Source: an uncultured Eubacterium sp.
GTDB taxonomy: Bacteria; Bacillota; Clostridia; Oscillospirales; Acutalibacteraceae
Reading direction: 5' to 3'
NCBI GenBank assembly: GCA_910577215.1
Contig: CAJTMQ010000005.1
Coordinates: 244 to 45,737, forward strand
Length of the DNA: 45,494 nucleotides
In this document: positions 23,395-32,855 of the stretch, in pieces
Position numbering within the stretch: position 1 is the first letter of the stretch
How the letters are laid out: the number at the start of each line of letters is the position of its first letter
The notes under the pieces: model-generated
Seen by the model: the letters and a program-made list of their open reading frames with translations, nothing else
Databases searched by the model: none
Told to the model about the DNA's origin: nothing
Made by a program: the position numbers and the translations under genes

Positions 23395-24686
23395 TGAAGT
23401 TTAAAGTTATTGGTGCAGGTCTTGCGGGTGTTGAGGCTGCGTGGCAGATTGCAGAAAGCGGGCATACGGTTACCCTGTTTGAGCAGAAGCCCGATAAAAA
23501 GTCACCTGCACATAAATCTGATAATTTTGCAGAGCTTGTTTGCTCAAATTCGCTTAAGGCAAGCAGAATAGATTCTGCCGCAGGACTTCTTAAAGAGGAA
23601 ATGGCAAGGCTTGGCTCGCTTACTGTTCCCGTTGCACGTGAATGTGCAGTTGCAGCAGGCGGAGCACTCGCAGTGGACAGGGATATATTTTCGGAAAATA
23701 TCACTCAAAAAATCAAATCTCACTCGAACATCATTATTGTGAATGAAGAGGTTGAAGAAATTCCCGTGTCGGATGATACAGTAACCATTGTTGCAACAGG
23801 TCCGCTTACATCCGGTAAAATGAGTAATGCTATTCAGGCGCTTTGCGGTGACTGTCTTTCCTTTTATGATGCTGCGGCACCTATAGTTACGGCGGAGTCT
23901 GTTGATATGAGTATTGCTTTCGGTGCTTCAAGATATGACAGAGGCGGCGAGGATGATTATATCAATTGCCCGTTTAATAAAGAAGAATACGAAAACTTTA
24001 TAAATGAGCTTGTTCATGCCGAAGGTGCAGTGCTTCACGATTTTGATGTTTATGAAGGCTGTATGCCGATAGAAAAGCTTGCAAAGCGCGGAATGGATGC
24101 ACCAAGATTCGGTCCTATGAAGCCTGTTGGTCTTATCAATCCTGCAACAGGTCATCGTCCGTGGGCAGCAGTTCAGCTCAGAAGAGAAAATGCTGAGGGC
24201 ACAATGTTTAATCTTGTTGGCTTTCAGACTAATCTTAAATTCGGTGAACAGAAAAGAGTTTTTTCAATGATACCGGGACTTCAGAATGCTGAATTTGTAA
24301 GGTATGGTGTTATGCACAGAAATTCATTTCTTGATTCGCCAAGGGTGTTAAATAAAGATTTTAATATGAGAAAATATCCGTCCGTTTTTTTTGCAGGGCA
24401 GATAACAGGTGTTGAGGGTTATATGGAATCCGCGGCATCAGGTATAATTGCAGGTATGAATGCCGTAAGATATGCTGACGGCAAGGAACTTATCAGCCTG
24501 CCGAAAACAACAATGACAGGGTCACTTTCATCATACATAAGTGATAAAACAGTTAAAAACTTTCAGCCTATGGGTGCGAATTTTGGTATTCTGCCGCCTA
24601 TAGAGCCGAAAATAAAGGACAAGCGTGAGCGTTATGCCGCACTTGCAAAAAGAGCACTTGATGCTCTGGATGAGGTAATAAAATGA
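23394..24686 (+). CDS. trmFO: Methylenetetrahydrofolate--tRNA-(uracil-5-)-methyltransferase TrmFO
   Basis: FAD enzyme that makes 5-methyluridine at position 54 of tRNA, taking the carbon from methylene-tetrahydrofolate. The 430 residues begin with the FAD-binding motif VIGAGLAGVEAAW. Cys50 (ELVCSNSLKA) and Cys223 (GCMPIEKLAKRG) match the two functional cysteines of studied TrmFO proteins. FGPMKPVGL, HRPWAAVQLR and the late FAD block AGQITGVEGYMESAASG are present. This gene is typical of Firmicutes, which use it in place of SAM-dependent TrmA. It overlaps topA by 1 nt and plsX by 4 nt. Confidence 0.97.
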   Translation: MKFKVIGAGLAGVEAAWQIAESGHTVTLFEQKPDKKSPAHKSDNFAELVCSNSLKASRIDSAAGLLKEEMARLGSLTVPVARECAVAAGGALAVDRDIFSENITQKIKSHSNIIIVNEEVEEIPVSDDTVTIVATGPLTSGKMSNAIQALCGDCLSFYDAAAPIVTAESVDMSIAFGASRYDRGGEDDYINCPFNKEEYENFINELVHAEGAVLHDFDVYEGCMPIEKLAKRGMDAPRFGPMKPVGLINPATGHRPWAAVQLRRENAEGTMFNLVGFQTNLKFGEQKRVFSMIPGLQNAEFVRYGVMHRNSFLDSPRVLNKDFNMRKYPSVFFAGQITGVEGYMESAASGIIAGMNAVRYADGKELISLPKTTMTGSLSSYISDKTVKNFQPMGANFGILPPIEPKIKDKRERYAALAKRALDALDEVIK

Positions 24687-25678
24687 AAATTATAGTTGAT
24701 GCTTTCGGCGGAGATCATGCACCGCTTGAAATTATTAAGGGTGCAATGCTTGCAGTTGAGGAATACGGAATAGACGTTATTCTTACCGGTGACGAAAAGC
24801 AGATTTCCGAATGTGTAAGGCAGAACAATATAGAACTTAAGAATACAGAAATTGTTCATACATCAGGCAAAATTGATATGTGTGATGATGCAAGGGCTGT
24901 GCTTAAAGAAAAAGCCGATTCAAGTATGGGTGTTGGCTTTAAGCTGCTTAGCGAGGGAAAAGGGGATGCCTTTGTTTCGGCAGGAAATACAGGTGCGATA
25001 ACTGTCGGTGCAACCTTTCTTGCAAAAAGAATTAAGGGTGTTAAAAGGCCGTGCATTGCTTCTGTAATGCCAAGTGCCGATAATCCTATTTTACTTATGG
25101 ATTGCGGTGCAAATGCAGAATGCAGAGCTGAATTTTTGTATCAGTTCGGCTTTATGGGAAGCCTTTATATGAAGAATATTTTAAAGGTTGAAAATCCTAA
25201 GGTTGCTCTTGCCAATAACGGTACAGAGGAAACAAAAGGCACTTCTGTTGTTAAAGAAGCGTATGAACTGATGAAAAATGCAGATTATAATTTTGTAGGA
25301 AATATAGAGGGCAGGCAGATTCCGTTTGGCGATGCAGATGTTGTTGTTGCAGACGGATTTGCAGGCAATTTAATTCTTAAAACATATGAGGGTGTAGCAA
25401 AGGTTCTTATGAACGGAATAAAGGATATTTTCAAGAAAAATCTTTTTTCAAAGCTTTGTGCACTTGGTGTTATGGGCGGAATTAATGATATGAAAAAACA
25501 GTTTGACTATAAGGAATACGGCGGTGCAGTGTTGCTTGGTGTTAAAAAACCCGTTGTCAAGGCACACGGCTCTGCAGATGCACGCACGTTTAAAAATGCC
25601 ATTAAACAGGCAGTATGGTTTTTAGATAATAATTTGATTGATGAAATAGAAAAGGCGTTCAGTAAGGAAAATGAGTAA
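24683..25678 (+). CDS. plsX: Phosphate acyltransferase PlsX
   Basis: Converts acyl-ACP and phosphate to acyl-phosphate, the first step of phospholipid synthesis with PlsY. It has 331 residues and starts MKIIVDAFGGDHAPLEIIKGA, the family signature of an N-terminal Asp-Ala-x-Gly-Gly-Asp. FVSAGNTGA, MDCGANAE, NNGTEETKG and the C-terminal VKAHGSADARTFKNAI agree. In many Firmicutes acpP lies between plsX and rnc; here rnc starts within the last codons of plsX (8-nt overlap), so acpP is elsewhere. Confidence 0.97.
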   Translation: MKIIVDAFGGDHAPLEIIKGAMLAVEEYGIDVILTGDEKQISECVRQNNIELKNTEIVHTSGKIDMCDDARAVLKEKADSSMGVGFKLLSEGKGDAFVSAGNTGAITVGATFLAKRIKGVKRPCIASVMPSADNPILLMDCGANAECRAEFLYQFGFMGSLYMKNILKVENPKVALANNGTEETKGTSVVKEAYELMKNADYNFVGNIEGRQIPFGDADVVVADGFAGNLILKTYEGVAKVLMNGIKDIFKKNLFSKLCALGVMGGINDMKKQFDYKEYGGAVLLGVKKPVVKAHGSADARTFKNAIKQAVWFLDNNLIDEIEKAFSKENE

Positions 25679-26354
25679 TAATTTCAGTGCCATTGAAGAA
25701 AAAATTAAATACATCTTTAAGGATAAATCGCTTTTAAAGGAGGCGTTAACCCATTCAAGCTATGCAAACGAAGTAAGAGACGGCACCAAGTGCAACGAAC
25801 GTATGGAATTTCTTGGTGATGCAGTGCTTTCAATTGTTGCTGCAGAGCTTCTTTACAGTAAATTTCCGGATATGCCCGAGGGTGAGCTTTCCAAGCTTCG
25901 TTCAAGCCTTGTATGCACGGCAGAGCTTTCCTCATTTGCAAGGGAAATCAGCCTTGGTGATTATCTGCTTCTGGGCAAAGGAGAGGTTAACACAGGCGGC
26001 AGGGAACGTCCTTCCATTCTTGAAAATGCTTTTGAAGCTCTTATAGCGGCAATTTATCTTGACGGAGGTATGGAAAGAGTCAAGGCGCATATTCTGCGTT
26101 TTCTCAACAGTGCACTGGAAAATCAAAGGATTAATTTTAAGGATTATAAAACGGCGCTTCAGGAGGTTATTCAGCAGAATCCCGATGAAACACTTAATTA
26201 TGTTATAGTTGGTGAACACGGACCGGATCACGATAAAAGGTTTGAGGTAGAGGTTCATCTGAATTCAAATGTTATAGGAAAAGGTACAGGCAAAAGCAAA
26301 AAGCAGGCAGAGCAGGAGGCGGCAAAAGAAGCCTTGCTGTTGATGGGAATATGA
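25671..26354 (+). CDS. rnc: Ribonuclease III
   Basis: Cuts double-stranded RNA, including rRNA precursors. The 227 residues hold the catalytic domain with the signature CNERMEFLGDAVL (Glu46 and Asp50) and the later ENAFEALIAAIYLDGG, and a C-terminal double-stranded-RNA-binding domain from about 156 with FKDYKTALQEVIQQ and GTGKSKKQAEQEAAKEAL. The start lies in the 3' end of plsX, and the stop overlaps the next start by 4 nt, indicating coupled translation. Confidence 0.97.
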   Translation: MSNNFSAIEEKIKYIFKDKSLLKEALTHSSYANEVRDGTKCNERMEFLGDAVLSIVAAELLYSKFPDMPEGELSKLRSSLVCTAELSSFAREISLGDYLLLGKGEVNTGGRERPSILENAFEALIAAIYLDGGMERVKAHILRFLNSALENQRINFKDYKTALQEVIQQNPDETLNYVIVGEHGPDHDKRFEVEVHLNSNVIGKGTGKSKKQAEQEAAKEALLLMGI

Positions 26355-27340
26355 AAAAAGGAAATATTTCAATTTTTGTTCCGCATATCGGCTGCCCGCA
26401 AAAATGTTCTTTTTGCAATCAGAATACGATAACGGGACAGCATTCGGCTCCAAAACCCGAAGATGTAGTTTATGCGGTTGAAACTGCCCTGAAACGGACT
26501 GAATTTGAATATGAAATTGCATTTTTCGGAGGCTCATTTACAGCAATTAACAGAGAATATATGATTTCTCTGCTCAATGCTGCAAAGCCTTATGTTGAAA
26601 GCGGAGCGGTAAAAGGTGTTCGCTGTTCAACAAGACCTGATGCAATTGATGAAGAAATATTACAGCTTCTTAAAAGCTATGGCGTTACGGCTATTGAGCT
26701 TGGCGCACAGAGCATGAATGATGAAGTGCTTTCGGCAAATTTCAGAGGGCACACATCGGATGATGTCAGGCACGCGTCAAAGCTGATTAGGGAATTCGGT
26801 TTTGAGCTTGGGCTTCAGATGATGACGGATTTATATTTATCATCACCGGATATTGATATGAAAACAGCTCGGGAGCTCATTAAGCTGAATCCGAAAACCG
26901 TAAGAATTTATCCGACGGTTACTTTGAAAAATACATATCTTGCACGGCTTCTTGAGGAGGGAAAGTATTCCCCTGCACCGCTTGAGGATACAGTTAATCT
27001 GTGTGCTCGGCTGGTTGCATTATTTGAGAAAAACAATATAAAAATCATTCGCCTTGGGCTTCACGCAAGCAGGGATATTAAGGATAATATGCTTGGCGGC
27101 GGTTATCACGAATCTCTTGGTGAAATGGTACATTCCAAAATTTTACTGAACAGAATTCTTAAAAATCCCGTTGGCGAATATACGGTTTATGTTAATGAAA
27201 ACACAATTTCAAAGCTGAAGGGTAATAAAAAGGCAAATATTTCGGCACTTCATAATGCCGGTTATAAGATAGAAATTATATTCGATAATTCGCTTAAAGC
27301 GAATGAATTGAGGTTGAAGAATGGTATTAAGAACACTTGA
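26351..27340 (+). CDS. Radical SAM protein, Elp3-like group (between rnc and smc)
   Basis: A 329-residue iron-sulfur enzyme. The SAM-cluster motif is C-x3-C-x2-C at Cys15, Cys19 and Cys22 in IGCPQKCSFCNQ, followed by AFFGGSFTAI, CSTRPDAID, TAIELGAQSMNDEVL and LQMMTDLYLSSP, the TIM-barrel pattern shared with the N-terminal part of the Elp3 family. It lacks the acetyltransferase domain of Elp3. This gene is commonly found at this spot in Clostridia and has no assigned reaction that I know of; an RNA-modification role is possible. The last 20 nt overlap smc. Confidence 0.9.
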   Translation: MKKGNISIFVPHIGCPQKCSFCNQNTITGQHSAPKPEDVVYAVETALKRTEFEYEIAFFGGSFTAINREYMISLLNAAKPYVESGAVKGVRCSTRPDAIDEEILQLLKSYGVTAIELGAQSMNDEVLSANFRGHTSDDVRHASKLIREFGFELGLQMMTDLYLSSPDIDMKTARELIKLNPKTVRIYPTVTLKNTYLARLLEEGKYSPAPLEDTVNLCARLVALFEKNNIKIIRLGLHASRDIKDNMLGGGYHESLGEMVHSKILLNRILKNPVGEYTVYVNENTISKLKGNKKANISALHNAGYKIEIIFDNSLKANELRLKNGIKNT

Positions 27341-30300
27341 AATGCAGGGCTTTAAATCTTTCCCTGATAAAACAGAGCTTAATTTCGGAAAGGGAATAAC
27401 GGCTATTGTCGGTCCTAACGGCTCAGGAAAAAGTAATATTTCAGATGCGGTTCGCTGGGTGCTTGGTGAAACCTCCACTAAATCACTTCGCGGTTCCAAA
27501 ATGGAGGATGTTATTTTCGGCGGTACGTCATCAAGAAAGGCTATCGGCTTTGCACAGGTTCAGCTTACACTTGATAACAGTGACGGCACACTTAAAGATA
27601 AGGGCGAAATCGTAACGGTTATGCGCCGCTATTACAGAAGCGGTGAAAGTGAATATAAAATAGACGGCGAAAATGTAAGGCGCCGTGATATTCACGAGCT
27701 TTTTATGGATACAGGTCTTGGTGCAGACGGCTATTCAATGGTTGGACAGGGCAAGATTGATTCTATTATTTCCGCTAAAAATGAGGACAGGCGAGAGCTT
27801 TTTGAGGAAGCAGCAGGAATTTCACGCTTCCGTCATAAAAGAACAGATGCACAGCGCAGACTTGATCAGGCACAGGAAAATCTGGTTCGTCTTCTTGATA
27901 TTCTCGGTGAACTTGAGGGGCGTGTGGGTCCTCTTAAGGAGCAGAGTGAAAAGGCAGCTAAATTCCTTGAGCTTTCGGGAGAAAAGAAAACGCTTGAAAT
28001 TGGTGTATGGCTCAGTAAAATCAATAAATTCACAAATGACCTGCGTGAACAGGAGCATAAAATAGATGCGGCAAACGCTTCTTATGAAATCTGTGAAAAA
28101 GACCTTGCGGCTATTGAAACGGAAATAGAGCAGGTGCTTGAAGGTGTTGCAAAAATCAACACTGAAATTGAAGAGGTCAGAGTAAACGGTGCCGCTTATG
28201 AGGAGGAAGCTCTTCGTAAGGACGGTGAAGCCTCTGTTCTTGAAGCAACGCTTAATCATAATAACGAAACGATAGAGCGTCTTAAAAGTGATATTTCGCT
28301 TGCCGACGAGGGTAATCTTTCAATAGATTCACAGATTGAAGAGCGTGAAGCATTTATTGAAAACAGTGCGTTGCAGGCTGTTCAGAAAAAGGAAGAGCTT
28401 GTTTCGGTAACAAATGAAATGGAAGCCCTTGCCTCATCAAATGAAGAATTTTCAAAAATCACCGTTGAGCTTAATCAGAAAATAACAGCCTTAACCTTTA
28501 AGCTTACGGATTGTCATGTTAAATGCTCAAGTGCAAAATCAAGTATTGAGGAAATAGAGGCACGCAGCGGAACAGTTGATGAAAACATCAGTGCAATTGA
28601 TAAGGAACTTGATATTGAAAAATCACGCAAGGATGAAAGTGATGAAAACCTTAAATTCTTAAATGAACGCATTGAAGAGAATAATAATTCAATGGGCGGC
28701 TATCAGCTTAAAGTAAAAAACAAAACCGAAAAGGCAAATAAAGTAAAGGATAGTCTTGAAAAGGCAAACAGAAGCCTTGCAGAAAAGCAGTCAAAGGCAA
28801 GAATGCTTTCTGATCTCGAAAAGAATATGGAGGGCTATTCCGGAGCCGTTAAAGCGGTTATGCGTCAGTCTGATGCAAAAATGCTTGGCGGTATTCATGG
28901 TCCGTTATCTCAGCTTATTCAGGTTGAAAATGAATATTCAACAGCAGTGGAGGTTGCACTCGGTGCGGCAATGCAGAATATTATTACTGCAACTGAGGCT
29001 GATGCAAAAAGAGCAATTTATTATCTTAAAAATAATCATATCGGCAGAGCAACATTTCTTCCGATTTCAAATATCAAAGGCAGAAGGCTTGATGAAAACG
29101 GACTTGATGATAATTTCGGCTTTGTTGCCATTGCGGCGGATCTTGTAAGCTGTGATAACCGATATAAGGAAATCATCAGTAATCTTCTTTCACGTGTTGT
29201 TGTGGTTGAGGATATGGACTGTGCAATCGGAATTGCAAAAAGATACGGCAACAGATTTAAAATTGTTACGCTTGACGGTCAGGTAATCAATCCCGGCGGC
29301 TCAATGACGGGTGGCAGTGCTGCAAAGGGTGCAGGTATTTTATCCCGTGCCAATATGATTGAAGAACTTAATGAGGAAGCAAAAGTGCTTTCAAAGGAGG
29401 TTCAGGAGCTTTCTGCACAGTTTAAAACTGCTATGGAAGAAGCGAACCGTGCAGCAGCAGAAATGCAGGCGGCAGAGGCAGACCTGCAGACAGCAAAAGA
29501 GGATGTTATCCGTGCAGAGGGCGAGGACAAGCTGATTTCAGATAAAATCACTTCTCTTGAAAATCAGAAAAATTTGCTTGTAAGTGAAAAGAACGGTGCA
29601 AAGGGAAGAATTGAAACTCTCTTAAAGGAGCTTGCAGACGGAGAAAAAGAAATCAGTACTGTTCAGTCTGAAATAGATGCTGCGGAAGAAGAACTTTCAT
29701 CTGTTTCAAATAATGCCGAGGGTGTTGCGGAAAAAAGAGAAAATCTCCGCCAGAGAACAGAAGAAATCAAACTTTCAATTGTTTCTCTTGAAAGAGATGT
29801 TGAAGCTGCCAAGCTTGCGGTTGAAGAGCTTAAACTCCGTAAATCTACCCAGAGTGACAGAGTTAAGTCTATTGAAGAAGAAATAGCAGATATTGAAAGC
29901 AAAAACGAAAATCTTATAAAAACGGTTAATGATATTAAGGCGCAGGCTGAGGAATACCGCAAAAAGGCAACCAGCTCAAATGAAGATGTTTCAGATAGAA
30001 TTGAAGCCAGAAACGAGCTTGAAAAACGCTCCGGAGAGCTTCGTTTGCTGGAACGCAATAAAATTCAGGAGCGTGAAGGCATTTCAAGTGAAATCGTTCG
30101 CCTTGATGAGCGCAAAATTGCAATGCGCAAGGAATATGATGAGCTGAATGATATGCTGTTTGAGCAGTATGAATTAACAAAGCGTGAAGCTGAAAATCTT
30201 AATATTGTTATTGAAGATATGACTGCCGCTAAAAGACGTCTTAATGAAATTAAGATATCAATTAAGAAGCTCGGTTCAATAAATGTTGGTGCTATTGAGG

Positions 30301-30890
30301 AATACAAAGAGGTTTCGGAGAGATATGAATTCCTTAAAGAGCAGATAGACGATATTGAGAAATCCAAAGCAGAGCTTGGCAGAATTATTGATGATTTAAC
30401 TGTTTCAATGAGCGAAAAATTCCTTACTCAGTTCAATAAAATAAACGAGGAATTCAAGGTTTCATTTTCTGATTTCTTTGGCGGAGGCAATGGTGAGATT
30501 GTGCTTGAAAATCCAGAAAACTGTCTTGAAAGCCCTATAGAAATCAAAATTCAGCCACCCGGAAAATCGGTTCAGAATATCAATCTGTTTTCGGGCGGAG
30601 AAAAATCACTTGCAGCTATGGCTCTTTTGTTCAGTGTGCTTAAGGTTACGCCTGCACCTTTCTGTATTTACGATGAGGTTGAGGCTGCACTTGATGATGT
30701 AAACGTTGTTCGTTTTGCTAAGTATATGCGTAAGATGACAGATCACACACAGTTCATTTCAATCACCCACCGCCGCGGCACTATGGAAGAAGCGGATGTT
30801 CTTTATGGTGTTACAATGCAGGAAAAGGGTGTTTCAAAGCTGCTTGAGCTGCAGAGTGCAGAGCTTGCAGCGCAGATGGGTCTTGAATAA
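27321..30890 (+). CDS. smc: Chromosome segregation protein SMC
   Basis: ATPase core of bacterial condensin, which folds and separates chromosomes with ScpA and ScpB. The 1189 residues follow the family plan: Walker A GPNGSGKSN at 31-39, a long coiled coil, the hinge at about 515-680 (from MLGGIHGPLSQLI), a second coiled coil, then the ABC signature LFSGGEKSLAAMA near 1090 and Walker B CIYDEVEAALDD near 1115. It starts inside the preceding gene with GAGG in front of the ATG. The scp partners are not in the window. ftsY follows after 30 nt. Confidence 0.98.
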   Translation: MVLRTLEMQGFKSFPDKTELNFGKGITAIVGPNGSGKSNISDAVRWVLGETSTKSLRGSKMEDVIFGGTSSRKAIGFAQVQLTLDNSDGTLKDKGEIVTVMRRYYRSGESEYKIDGENVRRRDIHELFMDTGLGADGYSMVGQGKIDSIISAKNEDRRELFEEAAGISRFRHKRTDAQRRLDQAQENLVRLLDILGELEGRVGPLKEQSEKAAKFLELSGEKKTLEIGVWLSKINKFTNDLREQEHKIDAANASYEICEKDLAAIETEIEQVLEGVAKINTEIEEVRVNGAAYEEEALRKDGEASVLEATLNHNNETIERLKSDISLADEGNLSIDSQIEEREAFIENSALQAVQKKEELVSVTNEMEALASSNEEFSKITVELNQKITALTFKLTDCHVKCSSAKSSIEEIEARSGTVDENISAIDKELDIEKSRKDESDENLKFLNERIEENNNSMGGYQLKVKNKTEKANKVKDSLEKANRSLAEKQSKARMLSDLEKNMEGYSGAVKAVMRQSDAKMLGGIHGPLSQLIQVENEYSTAVEVALGAAMQNIITATEADAKRAIYYLKNNHIGRATFLPISNIKGRRLDENGLDDNFGFVAIAADLVSCDNRYKEIISNLLSRVVVVEDMDCAIGIAKRYGNRFKIVTLDGQVINPGGSMTGGSAAKGAGILSRANMIEELNEEAKVLSKEVQELSAQFKTAMEEANRAAAEMQAAEADLQTAKEDVIRAEGEDKLISDKITSLENQKNLLVSEKNGAKGRIETLLKELADGEKEISTVQSEIDAAEEELSSVSNNAEGVAEKRENLRQRTEEIKLSIVSLERDVEAAKLAVEELKLRKSTQSDRVKSIEEEIADIESKNENLIKTVNDIKAQAEEYRKKATSSNEDVSDRIEARNELEKRSGELRLLERNKIQEREGISSEIVRLDERKIAMRKEYDELNDMLFEQYELTKREAENLNIVIEDMTAAKRRLNEIKISIKKLGSINVGAIEEYKEVSERYEFLKEQIDDIEKSKAELGRIIDDLTVSMSEKFLTQFNKINEEFKVSFSDFFGGGNGEIVLENPENCLESPIEIKIQPPGKSVQNINLFSGGEKSLAAMALLFSVLKVTPAPFCIYDEVEAALDDVNVVRFAKYMRKMTDHTQFISITHRRGTMEEADVLYGVTMQEKGVSKLLELQSAELAAQMGLE

Positions 30891-30920
30891 GATATTACAT
30901 AATTCATTTTAGGAGAAATT

Positions 30921-31838
30921 ATGGGATTATTTGATAAATTCAGAAAAGGTTTAAGAAAAACACGTGAAGAGGGGCTTACCGCACAGATTGAAGATGTAAT
31001 GGAATCTTACGATGAAATTACGGATGAGCTTTTTGAAGAGCTTGAAGAAATCTTAATTATGGGTGATGTCGGTTTTCCGACTGCCGAAAAGGTAATAAAA
31101 AGCCTTAAAGAAAAAATTGAGAATGACAGAATTAAAGATGTTAAGCAGGTTCGTGAAACACTTAAGGATATTGTTTCGGGTATTGTATGGGGCGGAAGCT
31201 ATTTAAAGCTTCGCACAAAGCCGTCTGTTATTCTTGTTATAGGTGTTAATGGTGTTGGAAAAACAACAACAATAGGCAAACTCTCGCTTCGATTAAAGGA
31301 ACAGGGCAGAAGTGTTATTCTCGGTGCTGCGGATACCTTCCGTGCTGCTGCCATTGAGCAGCTTCAGGTATGGGCAGACCGAGCAGAGGTAGACCTGATT
31401 AAGTCCGCCGAGGGCTCGGATCCGGCATCTGTTGTGTTTGATACCATTCAGGCAGGCAAGGCAAGAAATGCGGATGTTATCATTATTGATACTGCAGGAA
31501 GACTTCATAATAAGAAAAATCTTATGGATGAGCTTAATAAAATCAGCCGTGTAATTAATCGTGAGCTGCCCGATGCATCTAAAGAGGTTTTGCTGGTTCT
31601 TGATGCAACAACAGGGCAGAATGCAGTAAATCAGGCAAAGGATTTCAAAGAAGCAGCAGGGATTACGGGCATTATTTTAACTAAGCTTGACGGCACTGCA
31701 AGAGGCGGTGTTGTGCTTGCAATCAATAATGAGCTTGATGTGCCTGTTAAATTTGTCGGTGTAGGTGAGCAGATTGATGATTTGCAGCCGTTTGATGCAG
31801 ATGCCTTTGCCGCAGGACTTTTTGATAATGAGGACTAA
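30921..31838 (+). CDS. ftsY: Signal recognition particle receptor FtsY
   Basis: GTPase that docks the signal recognition particle at the membrane for co-translational insertion. The 305-residue protein has only a short N-terminal part and the NG domain, as in Gram-positives. Motifs: G1 GVNGVGKT at 108-115, DTFRAAAIEQLQ, DTAGRLHNKKNLMDEL, TKLDGTARGG, and the closing FVGVGEQIDDLQPFDADAF. Its position just after smc is conserved in Firmicutes. AGGAG lies 7 nt before the ATG. Confidence 0.98.
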   Translation: MGLFDKFRKGLRKTREEGLTAQIEDVMESYDEITDELFEELEEILIMGDVGFPTAEKVIKSLKEKIENDRIKDVKQVRETLKDIVSGIVWGGSYLKLRTKPSVILVIGVNGVGKTTTIGKLSLRLKEQGRSVILGAADTFRAAAIEQLQVWADRAEVDLIKSAEGSDPASVVFDTIQAGKARNADVIIIDTAGRLHNKKNLMDELNKISRVINRELPDASKEVLLVLDATTGQNAVNQAKDFKEAAGITGIILTKLDGTARGGVVLAINNELDVPVKFVGVGEQIDDLQPFDADAFAAGLFDNED

Positions 31839-31842
31839 TACT

Positions 31843-32430
31843 ATGGATTTTATTTTAGCTACAAACAATATGAAAAAGCTTGCAGAAATGCAAAGAATAT
31901 TATCACCTCTCGGAATTAATGTTGTAACGTCCAAAATGCTCGGAATAGAAATTCCCGATGTAGAGGAAAACGGAACCACCTTTGAAGAAAATGCTAAAAT
32001 CAAGGCAGTTTCAGCCTGTGAGGTAACAAAAATGCCTTCAATTGCTGATGACAGCGGACTTTGCGTTGATTACCTTGACGGTGCGCCGGGTATATATTCG
32101 GCAAGATTTTCCGGCGGTCACGGCAATGATGAAAGAAACAATGATTTGCTGCTTGAAAAGCTCAGCGGTGTTCCTGTGGAGCAGAGAACGGCATATTATG
32201 TTTGTGCTATTTGCTGTGTTTTTCCTGACGGCAGAGAAATTACAGTTCGCGGTGAATGCCACGGCTATATCGGTTTTGAAAGAGACGGCAGCGAGGGCTT
32301 TGGCTATGATCCGTTGTTTATAATCAACGGCAAGGCTTTCGGGAGATACACTGCGGAGGAAAAGGATAAAATAAGTCACAGAGGTAATGCCTTAAGGGCT
32401 TTAACTAAGGAATTGGAGAAAAACATATGA
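31843..32430 (+). CDS. rdgB: Non-canonical purine NTP pyrophosphatase (ITPase, RdgB/HAM1)
   Basis: Hydrolyses dITP, ITP and XTP to keep them out of DNA and RNA. The start is the ATG at 31843 (MDFILATNN), with GAGG upstream; a longer frame from 31765 lies within ftsY and is not conserved. The 195-residue protein shows ATNNMKKLAEMQ, the metal site ADDSGLCVDYLDGAPGIYSARF, and EGFGYDPLFI with the substrate-binding SHRGNAL near the end. It overlaps yhbY by 4 nt. Confidence 0.96.
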   Translation: MDFILATNNMKKLAEMQRILSPLGINVVTSKMLGIEIPDVEENGTTFEENAKIKAVSACEVTKMPSIADDSGLCVDYLDGAPGIYSARFSGGHGNDERNNDLLLEKLSGVPVEQRTAYYVCAICCVFPDGREITVRGECHGYIGFERDGSEGFGYDPLFIINGKAFGRYTAEEKDKISHRGNALRALTKELEKNI

Positions 32431-32855
32431 CATCAAAAGAAAGAGCGGCACTTCGTGCAAAGGCAAATCCGCTTGAACCGATTTTTCAGATTGGTAAGGA
32501 CGGCGTGTCAGATAATCTGACAGCACAGATTGATGATGCACTTGATGTGCGTGAACTTTTAAAAATACGTGTGCATCTTGAAACTGCTCCTGAAAGTCCG
32601 AGAGAATTTGCAGATAAGCTTGCAGAATCACTTAATGCAGAGGTTATTCAGGTTATTGGCGGCGTTATTGTTATTTACAGAAAGATCGATAAGGAAAAGG
32701 TCAACGCAAAAAAGGAAGCACGCTTAAAAGCCTCCGGCAAAAAAGTAACTAAGAAAAAGGTTAAAATCAAGGGACTTCGTCAGCGTCAGAAGGAATATGA
32801 GGAAGCACACCCATGGGCAAAATATAATAAGGCAGACAGAGGTGGCAGGCGTTGA
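32427..32855 (+). CDS. yhbY: YhbY-family RNA-binding protein (CRM domain)
   Basis: Small ribosome-assembly-linked RNA-binding protein. The first 95 residues are a CRM domain: SKERAALRAKANPLEPIFQIGKDG, then LLKIRVHLE and the end GGVIVIYRK. The remaining 45 residues form a very basic tail (KKVTKKKVKIKG and so on) that is longer than in the roughly 97-residue family standard. It belongs to the yhbY-nadD-yqeK-rsfS set. Its stop overlaps the nadD start TTG in TTGA. Confidence 0.93.
   Translation: MTSKERAALRAKANPLEPIFQIGKDGVSDNLTAQIDDALDVRELLKIRVHLETAPESPREFADKLAESLNAEVIQVIGGVIVIYRKIDKEKVNAKKEARLKASGKKVTKKKVKIKGLRQRQKEYEEAHPWAKYNKADRGGRR

Noticed and set aside
27822..28259. 145-residue minus-strand ORF within smc
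   Set aside because: It is an antisense shadow of the coiled-coil region, rich in Phe and Cys.
31765..31842. Longer start for rdgB
   Set aside because: The extra residues come from ftsY in another frame; conserved sequence begins at MDFILATNN.
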